The notes: generated by a model not told the origin, from the sequence alone. A stretch of DNA of 64,000 nt from an uncultured Lachnospiraceae bacterium (GCA_947652735.1 CANTEG010000004.1:141601-205600); one strand, 5' to 3'. Shown: positions 45,562 to 55,359, counted from the first letter of the stretch. A program made the numbers and translations.

Positions 45562-45589
45562 AGTATATCAGCTTATTACTTAATGTCAA
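45562..45589 (-). promoter_or_regulatory. SigmaA-type promoter of cysK
   Basis: TTGACA (45584-45589) and TATACT (45562-45567) on the minus strand are separated by 16 nt, about 60 nt upstream of the start codon. Confidence 0.75.
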
Positions 45590-45612
45590 TGATTTTTTTC
45601 AGAAGTTTCCAA

Positions 45613-47034
45613 TTATAGTTTCACTCCAATATATATCAACTCAATTCCTTCATCCTTACCAAGGTTTCGGCTGTACTTCTTTTCTGTGGAATTATTCCAA
45701 TGCTCATGTACACCTAAGTTGCCAAGGGGGCTTCCATTTCCATTAGAATAGACAGTTCCTGACGGTGCATTACCAACAAGTCCTGCCTCGTGCAGATAGT
45801 TTTCATTACTTGAATCCCCCACAGAGCTGTTATTTTTTGTGACGGTCGGCTCATTTGTCAGGAAATCAGCCCCTACGGAATCTATCGCCACAGGGTCCTG
45901 TGAAACAAAAACGCTTGCAGTATAAGAGCCGTTAAACGGTGCCTGCTGCCATATGGAATTTTCCTTTGTTATAGAAGCTCCCTCCGATGGTGCACAAATC
46001 AAAGCGTCAAGCATATAAAGAACCGTTTTTTCTCCAAGCTGATAATTTCCCATCAGGTCTACAAGAGGACTGTAAATACCCATCTCACTTTTGGTCAGCC
46101 ATTGGTGCAAATTAGCACCTTCAGGCGGGCGCATTGCATTTCCATTAATAAAGGAGCCAAAATGATTTTTGCCACAGAGTGTAATACCATAGCTGTGTCC
46201 CTTTAAATTGGCGAGATTAATAACATATTTGCTTTCCGTCACACAGGTAGGCAGATAATTTACTGCCCCTTTAAAGGCATAGGACCAGTAAATCGGTGCA
46301 GTTTCATCTGCCACACCATTGTTTCTTCCGACAAACTGTATACCCCGCAATTCCCCTTTTGTACACAGCTCCACCATGTAATCAGGAAACAGGCGGGATA
46401 CGTCATACACCGTAATATCCTCAGGTGCAACACCCGCTTCCCTCACCAGTGACACAAGAAGTGCCTTTAGCAATATATGATTTGTATAACTCATATTTGT
46501 TTTTCCTGACGTATCATCATCAAATACACCCGAACCGTTAATGTTAGCCTTAATCGTTATTTTCTCTCCACGCTTGTAGCCACCACCTCCATTATGAGCC
46601 TGAAACAATGTATCCCAACCGTCTTTTGCATTTTCCCTGTCTGCAAGGGAGGCAATACTCTCGTCAACCATACGCTGTACCACAGCCTCGTCAAAATGTT
46701 CCGTTTCCCACCAGTAACCATTACCATCCCATGTAACGGACGATGGGTCATGTGCCCATACGACACGCCCCGGCATAGCGCCAACTCCCTTACCGTAAGG
46801 CTCATGTCCTGGGTAAATCCCATCATATGGAAGCTGCTTTGTTATTTGATTTTCCGTGTTATCCTTTCCCATGTTCTGTGTCTCCGTATTTTGCTCATTG
46901 CCATCCTGTGATACGGCAAACTCCGTACCCGCATCTTTTATGTTATTCTCATGTTCCGATATAGTATTATCTTTACATGCCGCCAAGCAAAGCACAGCCG
47001 AAAAAAACAATAGGTAATATACTATTTTTTTCAT
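45613..47034 (-). CDS. DUF362-domain lipoprotein
   Basis: Product of 473 residues from ATG 47034 (GGAGG, spacing 8). The lipoprotein signal peptide ends in LCLAACKD (lipobox LAAC). After a Thr/Asn/Glu-rich linker the protein shows the DUF362 pattern: ITIKANINGSGV near the start, LVREAGVAPEDITVYDVSR, YVINLANLKGHSYGITLCGKNHFGSF, and VFVSQDPVAIDSVGADFL. DUF362 proteins are of unknown function and often linked to iron-sulfur biology. It follows the alpha/beta hydrolase gene by 92 nt. Confidence 0.85.
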   Translation of the reverse strand: MKKIVYYLLFFSAVLCLAACKDNTISEHENNIKDAGTEFAVSQDGNEQNTETQNMGKDNTENQITKQLPYDGIYPGHEPYGKGVGAMPGRVVWAHDPSSVTWDGNGYWWETEHFDEAVVQRMVDESIASLADRENAKDGWDTLFQAHNGGGGYKRGEKITIKANINGSGVFDDDTSGKTNMSYTNHILLKALLVSLVREAGVAPEDITVYDVSRLFPDYMVELCTKGELRGIQFVGRNNGVADETAPIYWSYAFKGAVNYLPTCVTESKYVINLANLKGHSYGITLCGKNHFGSFINGNAMRPPEGANLHQWLTKSEMGIYSPLVDLMGNYQLGEKTVLYMLDALICAPSEGASITKENSIWQQAPFNGSYTASVFVSQDPVAIDSVGADFLTNEPTVTKNNSSVGDSSNENYLHEAGLVGNAPSGTVYSNGNGSPLGNLGVHEHWNNSTEKKYSRNLGKDEGIELIYIGVKL

Positions 47035-47126
47035 CACATACCTCCAATTTTTCTGAAATCATTTCCCACAATTTCTACTGTTGCATTGCAGATAGTTTTG
47101 TTTCAGAAACATACCAAATCTTCAAA

Positions 47127-48116
47127 TCAAAGATACTCTTTGAAAAACTGCTCCAGCTTATCAAATGGAATGGCATCCTTTCCGCCTCCGTCATATAAAT
47201 CTGTATGGACAGCTTCAGGTATAATGAGAAGCTCCTTGTTATCCGTGTACGGATTATCCTTTATCATATCTGCATATGCGTCACGGCCAAAATAGCAGGA
47301 ATGTGCCTTTTCACCATGTATAATCAGAACAGCACTCCGTATCTCGTTGCTATATTTTAAAATCGGTTGATTCATAAAGGACATACAGCCAACTATATTC
47401 CATCCTCCGTTGGAATTTAAGGAACGCTTATGGTAGCCACGGTCCGTTTTATAGTAATCGTAATAATCTGCCACAAAAAATGGGGCATCCTCAGGAAGCG
47501 GGTCTACAACACCACCGCCTAATGCATAAGTACCATTCTTATAATCAACAATTCTCTGTGCATTCATGGCGGCCTTTTTCGCATATCTTGCGTCTGCGGA
47601 AGCCTCAGAGTCGAAATATCCATTAGCATTTACACGTGTCATATCGTACATGGTAGAAGCAACGGTTGCTTTGATACGGGTGTCAAGTGCTGCCACATTA
47701 AGTGCCATTCCGCCCCAGCCGCAAATACCAATAATACCGATTTTTTCTGCATCAACCTGCTCCTGCACTGAAAGAAAATCCACTGCCGCCTGATAGTCCT
47801 CAGTATTAATATCAGGTGATGCCATATAGCGTGGCTCGCCTCCGCTCTCCCCTGTATAAGACGGGTCAAATGCAATGGTGAGAAAGCCCCGCTTCGCCAT
47901 AGTCTGTGCATACAAACCTGCCGCCTGCTCTTTTACGGCCCCAAACGGTCCGCACACAGCTATCGCAGGAAGCTTGCCCTCCGCATCTTTCGGCACATAC
48001 ATATCAGCCGCAAGTGTGATACCATAGCGGTTATGAAACGTTACCTTGCTGTGATTTACCTTATCGCTTTTTGGAAATACCTTATCCCATTCCTGTGTTA
48101 GTTCTAAATGTTCCAT
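47127..48116 (-). CDS. Alpha/beta hydrolase (dienelactone hydrolase-like)
   Basis: Product of 329 residues from ATG 48116 (AAGGAGG). It has LPAIAVCGPFGAVKEQAAG as the oxyanion-loop region, DPSYTGESGG, and GICGWGGMALNVA where the elbow GxCxG places Cys as nucleophile, as in dienelactone hydrolases. A late His is in IPEAVHTDLYD. Members act on small esters or lactones; this subgroup is often annotated as an alpha/beta hydrolase of unknown substrate. It is downstream of a small protein gene with a 61-nt gap. Confidence 0.85.
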   Translation of the reverse strand: MEHLELTQEWDKVFPKSDKVNHSKVTFHNRYGITLAADMYVPKDAEGKLPAIAVCGPFGAVKEQAAGLYAQTMAKRGFLTIAFDPSYTGESGGEPRYMASPDINTEDYQAAVDFLSVQEQVDAEKIGIIGICGWGGMALNVAALDTRIKATVASTMYDMTRVNANGYFDSEASADARYAKKAAMNAQRIVDYKNGTYALGGGVVDPLPEDAPFFVADYYDYYKTDRGYHKRSLNSNGGWNIVGCMSFMNQPILKYSNEIRSAVLIIHGEKAHSCYFGRDAYADMIKDNPYTDNKELLIIPEAVHTDLYDGGGKDAIPFDKLEQFFKEYL

Positions 48117-48177
48117 TTGATTTTCCTCCTTTTTTAACACCTGCCCTTAATTTGGCAGGTTTCAATAAAACATATTG

Positions 48178-48408
48178 TCATAATCCTTTTCTCAATTGAA
48201 ATACTAAATAATCAAGGCAATCCACTCTATGTTGGTCATCGTGAATTTCGCCTAACAACTTTTTTCTATGTGCTGCCAGCACTGATAACGCCAAAGGTAC
48301 TTCATCATTTTTTATATGTCCGAGTATATTTTTTGCCTCGTCATCATCACAGCCTGCATCTGCCAGATTTTCCAACAAGATGGCATCAATATCGTTTGCC
48401 TGTGCCAT
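48178..48408 (-). CDS. Small conserved protein of unknown function
   Basis: The 76-residue product starts after AAGGAGG. It is helical and acidic, with DAGCDDDEAKNILGHI, LSVLAAHRKKLLGEIHDDQHRVDCLDYLVFQL. Small proteins with the pattern LxxHRxxLLxxxHxxQxxIDCLDYLxxxL are common in Clostridia, often before hydrolases, flavodoxins or LysR genes. Function unknown. It is the first gene of the operon divergent from the LysR gene at 48747. Confidence 0.8.
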   Translation of the reverse strand: MAQANDIDAILLENLADAGCDDDEAKNILGHIKNDEVPLALSVLAAHRKKLLGEIHDDQHRVDCLDYLVFQLRKGL

Positions 48409-48506
48409 GTTCCACCTCCTTTGTACTTTATCTCTACTTCAATTATAATAACATTCGCAGTTATTTCAAAATACTTATAACTTATATCCTGATATTCTTG
48501 ACACGA

Positions 48507-48673
48507 ATATCTGTTCAAGTTAAAATTTACTTGAACACTGCTTCGGATATTTTGATAAAAATAATGCCTTTAGCTTTTTATCTGCGTATGACTTGAACAG
48601 ATATGATATTTATATTTTCTATCTGCGTATAATTTATGGGGATATAACCTTTATAGCTTCTATCCGAATATGA
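48507..48673. promoter_or_regulatory. Repeat-rich divergent control region before a LysR gene
   Basis: Three direct repeats with core TATCTGCGTATGA start at 48579, 48620 and 48661, exactly 41 nt apart, or four helical turns; a weaker fourth copy may lie near 48541. In addition ATATCTGTTCAAGT (48507-48520) and ACTTGAACAGATAT (48591-48604) are perfect 14-bp inverted repeats. They are likely binding sites for the LysR-type protein encoded at 48747, controlling the divergent small-protein/hydrolase operon. Confidence 0.65.
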
Positions 48674-48746
48674 TTGATTGAAATATAAATATTACACTTT
48701 AATGTGTACCTTTAAACTAATAAAACAAATTTTTGAGGTGCTATAT

Positions 48747-49655
48747 ATGGAAATTAGAACACTACGTTATTTTTTAGAAATTGCAAGAGAAGAAAATATG
48801 TCGCGTGCCGCTGAAAAGCTCCATGTCTCACAGCCCACACTATCAAGAACCATGAAAGAGCTGGAGGAGGAACTTGGCAAACAGCTTTTTACAAGAAGCA
48901 ATTACAGTATCCATCTGACAGAGGAAGGAATGCTTTTGCGGAAACGGGCTGAGGATTTGCTTGAAATGGCAGACAAAATCACAGAAGAATTCAGCTCCAT
49001 GAATGATGAGACCATCAGTGGTGAAATCTACATTGGCTGTGCTGAGTCACATCTCGTTAAGTACCTTGCCCGTGCAATAAACAACGTGCATCAATTATAT
49101 CCTGATATACGATACCGCATCACCAGCGGCGATACAAAGCAGGTAACGGAAAAACTACGAAAAGGACTTTATGATTTTGCCTTTATCGTTGAACCACCCG
49201 ATTTGTCGCAGTATAATTACCTTGAGATTCCTGAGACGGATACATGGGGTGCCGTCGTCCCGACATCACACCCCCTTGCCCAAAAAGCATGCGTTACAGT
49301 AGATGACCTTATTCCTTATCCGATTTTCATTTCCCGACAGTCATATGCTGTTGATTTACCCCGTTGGTGTGGAGAAAAAACTGAAAAGCTGAATATGATT
49401 GCAAACTTTAATCTGTCATACAATTCATCCATATTTACAAAAGAAGGTCTCGGAATCACGCTGACCTTTGATAATCTTATCAATACAAGTAAGGAAAATG
49501 GTCTGGTATTTCGTCCGTTACATCCGAGACTTGAAAATAAGATGTATATCATATGGAACAAATATCAGGTATTTACTCCTGCTGCTAATATACTGATGGA
49601 ACATCTTAAACAGTTTTTAAATCATCCCCGTCCAGCTATACAGCGGATAAATTGA
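48747..49655 (+). CDS. LysR-family transcriptional regulator
   Basis: Product of 302 residues from ATG 48747 (GAGGTGC eight nt upstream). The helix-turn-helix part is MEIRTLRYFLEIAREENMSRAAEKLHVSQPTLSRTMKELE, and the effector domain starts at GEIYIGCAESHLVKYL. It is transcribed away from the small-protein/hydrolase operon, the usual layout for a LysR protein and its target. Its last 39 nt overlap the end of the convergent ABC permease gene. Confidence 0.92.
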   Translation: MEIRTLRYFLEIAREENMSRAAEKLHVSQPTLSRTMKELEEELGKQLFTRSNYSIHLTEEGMLLRKRAEDLLEMADKITEEFSSMNDETISGEIYIGCAESHLVKYLARAINNVHQLYPDIRYRITSGDTKQVTEKLRKGLYDFAFIVEPPDLSQYNYLEIPETDTWGAVVPTSHPLAQKACVTVDDLIPYPIFISRQSYAVDLPRWCGEKTEKLNMIANFNLSYNSSIFTKEGLGITLTFDNLINTSKENGLVFRPLHPRLENKMYIIWNKYQVFTPAANILMEHLKQFLNHPRPAIQRIN

Positions 49656-51896
49656 AAACCATTTTGCCACCGTAAAACCAAGCAGATTTAAAACCATAGG
49701 AACAGCCAAAATGAGCAGGGCAAAAAACACAGTCTGCACCTGATTTTTTCTCCATATTGATATTCCTATTGTTGCCAGCGTTATAAGAACTGCTGCCAAA
49801 AGCTGGGAGAGTACAAAAAGCAGGATAAAGCATCCGATTGTCATGGACACAGGAAAATCTGCAAAATGGGAAACGCTTGTAATATCTGCACCAAGACTAT
49901 GCATCGAATAGACAGAAGCAATATGAATCATCCTGCTCACAACACAGGCAATGACAGGGACTGCTGCCACCATACTGCAAATCAAAGCCTTTCTTACCAG
50001 TATCTTTCTTTTTCCTGCCTTTGTTGCACCAACCAAAACCAACGAACCGTTTTGATATTCCATCGCCACCGCACCACTTACTGCAAGAATAATACCAATG
50101 GATAATATTAGCAGACTGGTGGAAAAATCATCTTCCAAAATACCAAACAAATACAGATATCCCGTATCGTACACAAAGCTGCCACCCTCTGATTTTATAT
50201 GTGCATACTGCTTCTCAACACGCAAAAATGCAGGATAAAAAGCAAGCGTCATATTTGCCTGGGATTTTAAAGAATCGCCTGCATCCTCACTGATTTCACC
50301 CGCAGCAATCCTCTCATTGATTTCCTCTATTTTTTGCAGTGCTTCCTCATACCTCGCCTTTTCAGATAATACAAGAGCCTCTTTTTCGTCTGTCAGTCCA
50401 CCCTCAAGCTCTATCATAATACTTTGATAATACTGTTCTCCAACGGAGGGTGTATAGGTTTGGTCAACGTTGTTGTATATCAGCAATACTGCAAATAACA
50501 AAACAATAAATAGTGCTTTGTTCGTTATCAATATTTTATATCCCTCATGCCGCCAAATGTTGGTATGCGGTTTAAATGGTATGGAAAATGGCAGTGCAAG
50601 CTTTTTCACTTCAAAACTTTTCATTCGGCAAAAGCCAGATAAGCTTCCCACAATGCCAATCAAACAAATAACAAACGTAAGCCAAAGTGACAGTCCAAGT
50701 CTTGCCACAGGGTATCCAAACAAATTAAAATTCAAATAACCGCCGTAAATATTTTCTGTCTTCATCAGCCCTATCAAATTCACATATTTTAATACTGATA
50801 ATGAAGAGCCTGCTGGAATCAGGTAATAAAGCAGTGCACTTCCACCAATGCACAGTGCTCCCGCCAAAAATGGCAACACTGCAGCTTCTGACAATATACA
50901 AAAAATCGTAAGCACTGCACCAATTCCAAACAACACCAAAGCCTTTGTAAATACAGAAAGGAATATATATCCTAAAATACTGATGGAAAGACTGCTTTCC
51001 GTATATTCTGCAATGGACTGTAATCCCGCTGTAAAATCAAGCCAGCCTGTTCCCCACCCGAAAAAGAATATACTTACCGCATAAAACAAGCCTGTCAAAA
51101 ATACACAGTAGATAAAAAGTGATACCAGTTTAGATGCAATGCTGTCCATGATACCATGTCTCGTGCTTCTCGTAATGAAAAACAGTTTTTTCTCCTTTTC
51201 CTCTACAATCATACTGCCCACAAAGAGCATTATTCCAAGAAAAAGCAAAATATCCACCCATATACTTTCCATTGCAGAAACAATTCCCTTTGTTGGCATA
51301 AACCGTATATTCTGATTTGTCAGCTCCGCATAATCCTCCGCACTTTTTTGCAAATTTCTAGAGCTAAAGGTATCCTTGTCTGCACCGCCAAAAATAGATA
51401 TTCCGTTTAAGGTTTCCTTATTTTCCTGAATGGACGCAAGATACTCTCCATAGCCTGAAACCATTTTCCATTCGTCATATATTTCATCAATCAGGCATTG
51501 CTCCTGTTCCAGTGAATCCGTAAATTCAAGATAGTTTCCCGATTGATACAATTCATAATATTGTTCAAATACTCCCGGATTATTTTGCATCTCCTGCTCT
51601 GCCAAAACATTACCCATCTCATTTTGAAAAGACTGCATGGAAAAAATATCACGTACAAATAAGATGCCGTCTATTTTCTCCTTAAGCCCTGTGATATAAT
51701 TTCCTTTTTCTGTCTCATCCTTTCCCAAAAGCTCCGTCTGTATTGCTTTATATGCAGATAGAGATGGTGTGCATTCATACGGCAGGGATGTATACCACAG
51801 TAAAAACAGATGAATAAACACTAAAACACAGACAGATAATATAAAGCTCCGCTTCTTTAACAGTTTGCCAAGCTCAAATGGAATCAGCCGCAGCAT
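49617..51896 (-). CDS. ABC-2-type permease of a two-component-linked transporter
   Basis: Product of 759 residues from ATG 51896, chosen for GAGGAGGGG and because the upstream frame carries ATPase-overlapping nonsense. It starts MLRLIPFELGKLLKKRSF and has about twelve helices in two halves. Each half starts with a cytoplasmic basic segment, one helix and a large outside loop (about 40-205 and 420-560), so it looks like a fused pair of ABC-2 permeases. It overlaps the ATPase gene by 23 nt. Probably involved in peptide export or resistance. Confidence 0.82.
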   Translation of the reverse strand: MLRLIPFELGKLLKKRSFILSVCVLVFIHLFLLWYTSLPYECTPSLSAYKAIQTELLGKDETEKGNYITGLKEKIDGILFVRDIFSMQSFQNEMGNVLAEQEMQNNPGVFEQYYELYQSGNYLEFTDSLEQEQCLIDEIYDEWKMVSGYGEYLASIQENKETLNGISIFGGADKDTFSSRNLQKSAEDYAELTNQNIRFMPTKGIVSAMESIWVDILLFLGIMLFVGSMIVEEKEKKLFFITRSTRHGIMDSIASKLVSLFIYCVFLTGLFYAVSIFFFGWGTGWLDFTAGLQSIAEYTESSLSISILGYIFLSVFTKALVLFGIGAVLTIFCILSEAAVLPFLAGALCIGGSALLYYLIPAGSSLSVLKYVNLIGLMKTENIYGGYLNFNLFGYPVARLGLSLWLTFVICLIGIVGSLSGFCRMKSFEVKKLALPFSIPFKPHTNIWRHEGYKILITNKALFIVLLFAVLLIYNNVDQTYTPSVGEQYYQSIMIELEGGLTDEKEALVLSEKARYEEALQKIEEINERIAAGEISEDAGDSLKSQANMTLAFYPAFLRVEKQYAHIKSEGGSFVYDTGYLYLFGILEDDFSTSLLILSIGIILAVSGAVAMEYQNGSLVLVGATKAGKRKILVRKALICSMVAAVPVIACVVSRMIHIASVYSMHSLGADITSVSHFADFPVSMTIGCFILLFVLSQLLAAVLITLATIGISIWRKNQVQTVFFALLILAVPMVLNLLGFTVAKWFSIYPLYSWTGMI

Positions 51897-52617
51897 AACA
51901 CCCCTCCTCACCAAACACGTACATATAAACTTCCTCCAGATTTTGACTTTCCCCATATTTATGGCAAAGGGCTTCCACCGTATCCCTGTCAACAATGGTT
52001 CCACTGCGGATAAGCAGTATTTCACTGGCAATCGGTGCGATATCCGATACCACATGAGTAGAAACAAGAATAATTTTATCTCCTGCAAGTTCTTTAATTT
52101 GCTCCCTGACACGAACCCGCTCCTTAGGGTCAAGTCCTGCCGTTGGCTCATCTAATACAATCAGCTTTGGATTTCCCAAAATTGCCTGGGCAATCAGTAT
52201 CCGCTGCTTCATTCCGCCTGAATATCCGCCTATTGCCCTGTCTGCTACCTCCTGCATATTCACATAAGACAGGACACGTTCCAATTCCGTCCCTACATCC
52301 TTTTTTGATATCCCTTTCAGTGCCGCCATATATGCCAAAAACCGCCTGCCTGTAAAACTGTTGTAAAGTCCCTGCTGTTGGGGAGCATAACCAATCAGAC
52401 TGCGGAACTCTGCTCCCAGTTTACAGATTTCAGTGCCGTTCCATAACACAGTTCCATCTGTAGGCTTAATATTTCCCGTAATAATGTTCATCAGGGTAGA
52501 CTTTCCTGCACCGTTTGGACCAAGCAGCCCATAAATGCCGCAATCAAGTGCAACTGACACGTCATCCAGTGCAGTTTTTTCTTTATATTTTTTTGTAATA
52601 TGGTTTAATTCCAGCAT
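51874..52617 (-). CDS. ABC transporter ATPase
   Basis: The 247-residue product has Walker A GPNGAGKSTLMN, Q-loop YAPQQQGLY, signature YSGGMKQRILIAQAI, Walker B LIVLDEPTAGLDP and H-loop LVSTHVVSD. This is the pattern of ABC-2 exporter ATPases of the lantibiotic-immunity/NatA type. It follows the lipoprotein gene by 14 nt and overlaps the permease. Confidence 0.92.
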   Translation of the reverse strand: MLELNHITKKYKEKTALDDVSVALDCGIYGLLGPNGAGKSTLMNIITGNIKPTDGTVLWNGTEICKLGAEFRSLIGYAPQQQGLYNSFTGRRFLAYMAALKGISKKDVGTELERVLSYVNMQEVADRAIGGYSGGMKQRILIAQAILGNPKLIVLDEPTAGLDPKERVRVREQIKELAGDKIILVSTHVVSDIAPIASEILLIRSGTIVDRDTVEALCHKYGESQNLEEVYMYVFGEEGCYAAADSI

Positions 52618-52631
52618 CCCCGAAAACCTCC

Positions 52632-54011
52632 TTACTTGCCTGGTCCAATCATTTCAATACTGCGGTAATTATCTTTTCCCGAAAACAGGTCTTCCTTTTT
52701 CATCAATGCATACTTATACTGATGAATTTCATAGGAACCATCCTCATAACTTGTAGCATCATAATCATAGATAAATAAAGCATCCTCTTTCGTTTCCCCA
52801 CAAAATTCCAGTGCCCATCCATTACACTTATTGACAAGCGGTGTTTTGGTTATCTCCCCTGTCTGCGTGTTTACAAAATACCACGTCGGGTCTCCTCCAA
52901 GGTTCCATTCCCTACAGCACAGCGTATTTTCAAAAGTATACATAATAAGATTTTGCGGCAGTGCACAAAGTGTTTTTTTCTCACCTGTCTCCAAATTAAT
53001 GACGTCAATATTCTCATTTTCATTTGATGATAAATACATACTGTCACCATTCAGTTCCATTGAGCTGTCATACTTGTTGGACTGTCTGTAAATTTCCTTC
53101 AACTGTCCGCCATTTTCATTTAAACGTGCATATACAGTTGAAGAATTATTATACAATTCCCGATATACATCATCGTCCCACATTTCTTCCCGTGATATTT
53201 CACGTCCAAAATCAATACCATACAGTATAAAATCATTTTTACAGCATCCGATAATACGCCATGAAATGTTATCGTCAAACTCCATCGGACAAACCTCATG
53301 CATCTGAAGCGAGGTAAGATTTAAAAATACCAGTTTCCGTTCCTGGGATGTTGTGTACGTTGCCCCTTCCATCTTGTCCGTTGAAAGCTTTTTGGTAATA
53401 AGATAAATTCCCTCATCATTTGCAATTACCATATCTTCAATCGTTAAATCTGAGTCAAAGGTGTAGACTTTTTTCCGCTCAGTTCCATCCAGATTTGCAC
53501 GGTACAACGCGGCAGGACTGCTTTCCACCTCATTTCCATCACCAAAGGCTACAACGTTTTGGGACAGGGAACCGTCATCATCGTATTCACGACTTAAGAT
53601 ATACAGGCTGTTTTGAAATACAAATAGCTTGCTAGATTGAATTGGAAAATCATCATAGGAAAGTACGGCAGGACAGTCTAACGTATCGTGCTTGCACCCT
53701 GCTGTGCTACATAGATAAACCTCACGTCCTGATGCAAAATCCATGTACATTAAATGTGTTCCATAATTTCCGTCACTCAGCTTGGAAACTTCAAACGGCA
53801 TGTAATAATACCCCTCCTCGGTGTTGCAGGATGGTTCGCCATTTTTGCTATTCAAAAGCTTAAGCTCACCCTTTGAGACGCTGTCGCTTATGCCTGTTAC
53901 CTTTTGCAGTTCAGAATTGTGTACTGTATTTTCTGCATTTGTTTTTCCGCCACAGGCACAAAACGATAAGCAGATAATCATTGCCATCATAAAAAGTAAA
54001 TATTTTTTCAT
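52632..54011 (-). CDS. Predicted beta-propeller-like lipoprotein
   Basis: The 459-residue product has a lipoprotein signal peptide (MKKYLLFMMAMIICLSFCACGG; Cys at 18 or 20). The outside part consists of repeated beta-rich stretches such as YYYMPFEV, LYILSREYDD, GIYLITKKL and SMYLSSNENENIDVINLETGEK, resembling the DUF5050-type propeller. It sits between the kinase and ATPase genes of the five-gene module and may act as a ligand-binding or accessory part. Its ribosome-binding site is buried in a terminator-like hairpin (54012-54049). Confidence 0.75.
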   Translation of the reverse strand: MKKYLLFMMAMIICLSFCACGGKTNAENTVHNSELQKVTGISDSVSKGELKLLNSKNGEPSCNTEEGYYYMPFEVSKLSDGNYGTHLMYMDFASGREVYLCSTAGCKHDTLDCPAVLSYDDFPIQSSKLFVFQNSLYILSREYDDDGSLSQNVVAFGDGNEVESSPAALYRANLDGTERKKVYTFDSDLTIEDMVIANDEGIYLITKKLSTDKMEGATYTTSQERKLVFLNLTSLQMHEVCPMEFDDNISWRIIGCCKNDFILYGIDFGREISREEMWDDDVYRELYNNSSTVYARLNENGGQLKEIYRQSNKYDSSMELNGDSMYLSSNENENIDVINLETGEKKTLCALPQNLIMYTFENTLCCREWNLGGDPTWYFVNTQTGEITKTPLVNKCNGWALEFCGETKEDALFIYDYDATSYEDGSYEIHQYKYALMKKEDLFSGKDNYRSIEMIGPGK

Positions 54012-54049
54012 AAAAAAAGACCTCCTTGTTTTTTGTACAAGAAGATCTT
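54012..54049 (-). promoter_or_regulatory. Terminator-like hairpin that contains a ribosome-binding site
   Basis: On the minus strand AAGATCTTCTTG pairs along all 12 bases (two G-T) with CAAGGAGGTCTT, loop 9 nt, followed by TTTTTTT and then the ATG of the lipoprotein gene. The 3' arm includes the AGGAGG site. The element should reduce transcription into, and translation of, the last three genes of the operon. Confidence 0.75.
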
Positions 54050-54072
54050 AAAATAGAAACGTCAAAAAATAG

Positions 54073-55359
54073 TCAAACCAAAAGAGAAATTTTTACACAG
54101 GCACCCTTTTCTGTGTTTGACAGCTCCATATCGCCGCCATGCTTTCTACACAAAAGCCTGCTGATGGAAAGCCCGATACCCAAATGTCCATCCTTATCGG
54201 CAATCAGCATAGTTTTCTTTTTTGCATTCAGAATTTCCGGGGTGAATCCGCCTCCATCATCTGTCACGCTGACAAAAAGCATTGTATCTGGCAAAGAAAA
54301 ATCAAGCTGTATTTCTTTTTTGGCATACCGTATTGCATTGTTTACCAGATTTTCCAAGATTCGGTAAAGCACAGTAGTATCAACCTGTATTTCCTTATCT
54401 GGCAAATGATTAGCCGCATGCAGCGTTATTCCTTTTTTCTCAGCTAAAAGTTCCAAATCCTCTGAAATATCCTCTGCAAACTTAGCCGCTGTCACAGTCT
54501 TTCGGGCAAGCTGCATTTCTTCAAGCTGGTTTAACAGCCTCACTGATTCTGTGTACTGCCCCAGCCGCTCTGCCGATTCACCAAGATTGTGAACGATATG
54601 CCTTGTTTTTTCCTTACTCATTTCCCCGTGTTCAAGTCCCGCTTCCAGATACTCCGTATAGCCTTTTATAATGGCAATGGGATTACGCAGGTCATGGGCA
54701 ACCGAAGCCTGCAGCAGTCTTCGTTCTTCCAGCATATTCCACATTTCTTTATTGTTTTCGCAAAGTTCCATCCTCATATCCTCAAAGGAGTGGCACAAAT
54801 TCCCCATTTCATCCTTACAATCGTAAGTAATTTCAAAATCAAGATTTTGTTTTGCAATCTGCTTTGTCGCATCTGCCAGCAAATGAAGAGGCTGCCTCAG
54901 CTTTCGCCTGTAAAAATAGATGCTGCACAAAAAAATTGCTGCAAATGCCAAAATTGTAGGTGCAGCAAACATTATGATTCCACACAGCTTATAAGCGAGC
55001 TTTCTTTTTGGTGTAAGGGAGTCTGCGCCTGTTTCTATTTTTTGTATGGAGTACTTTGTTTCTTTTATATTATTTAAAATCTCACCATCATTATCGTACA
55101 TTTCCAGAGACGGCACGGCTGATAAATCTCCGCCAATTTCCAAAAGGTAAGAACTCACTGTAACATTTCCATTTGCAAAGGTTTCTTCCATTGTAAGATA
55201 TACCTGATTGGGATTCGGTAACAGCCAATGCCGAAATGCAACACATCCTCCGATAATCAACGCCGACAAAACAACCACTATCCCCACGGAAAACAGGACG
55301 GTCAGCATAAGAAAACGCTTTAACGGCAAATCGCTCCATTTCTTTTTTAACGCTTCCAT
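54073..55359 (-). CDS. Sensor histidine kinase
   Basis: The 428-residue product has two membrane helices (about 17-40 and 120-145) around an outside domain of about 80 residues. A HAMP domain, the H-box ASVAHDLRNPIAIIKGY, N-box LVNNAIRYAKK and G-box DDGGGF, GIGLSISRLL follow. It overlaps the response-regulator gene by 13 nt. The linked transporter genes suggest it senses a cell-envelope-active compound. Confidence 0.92.
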   Translation of the reverse strand: MEALKKKWSDLPLKRFLMLTVLFSVGIVVVLSALIIGGCVAFRHWLLPNPNQVYLTMEETFANGNVTVSSYLLEIGGDLSAVPSLEMYDNDGEILNNIKETKYSIQKIETGADSLTPKRKLAYKLCGIIMFAAPTILAFAAIFLCSIYFYRRKLRQPLHLLADATKQIAKQNLDFEITYDCKDEMGNLCHSFEDMRMELCENNKEMWNMLEERRLLQASVAHDLRNPIAIIKGYTEYLEAGLEHGEMSKEKTRHIVHNLGESAERLGQYTESVRLLNQLEEMQLARKTVTAAKFAEDISEDLELLAEKKGITLHAANHLPDKEIQVDTTVLYRILENLVNNAIRYAKKEIQLDFSLPDTMLFVSVTDDGGGFTPEILNAKKKTMLIADKDGHLGIGLSISRLLCRKHGGDMELSNTEKGACVKISLLV

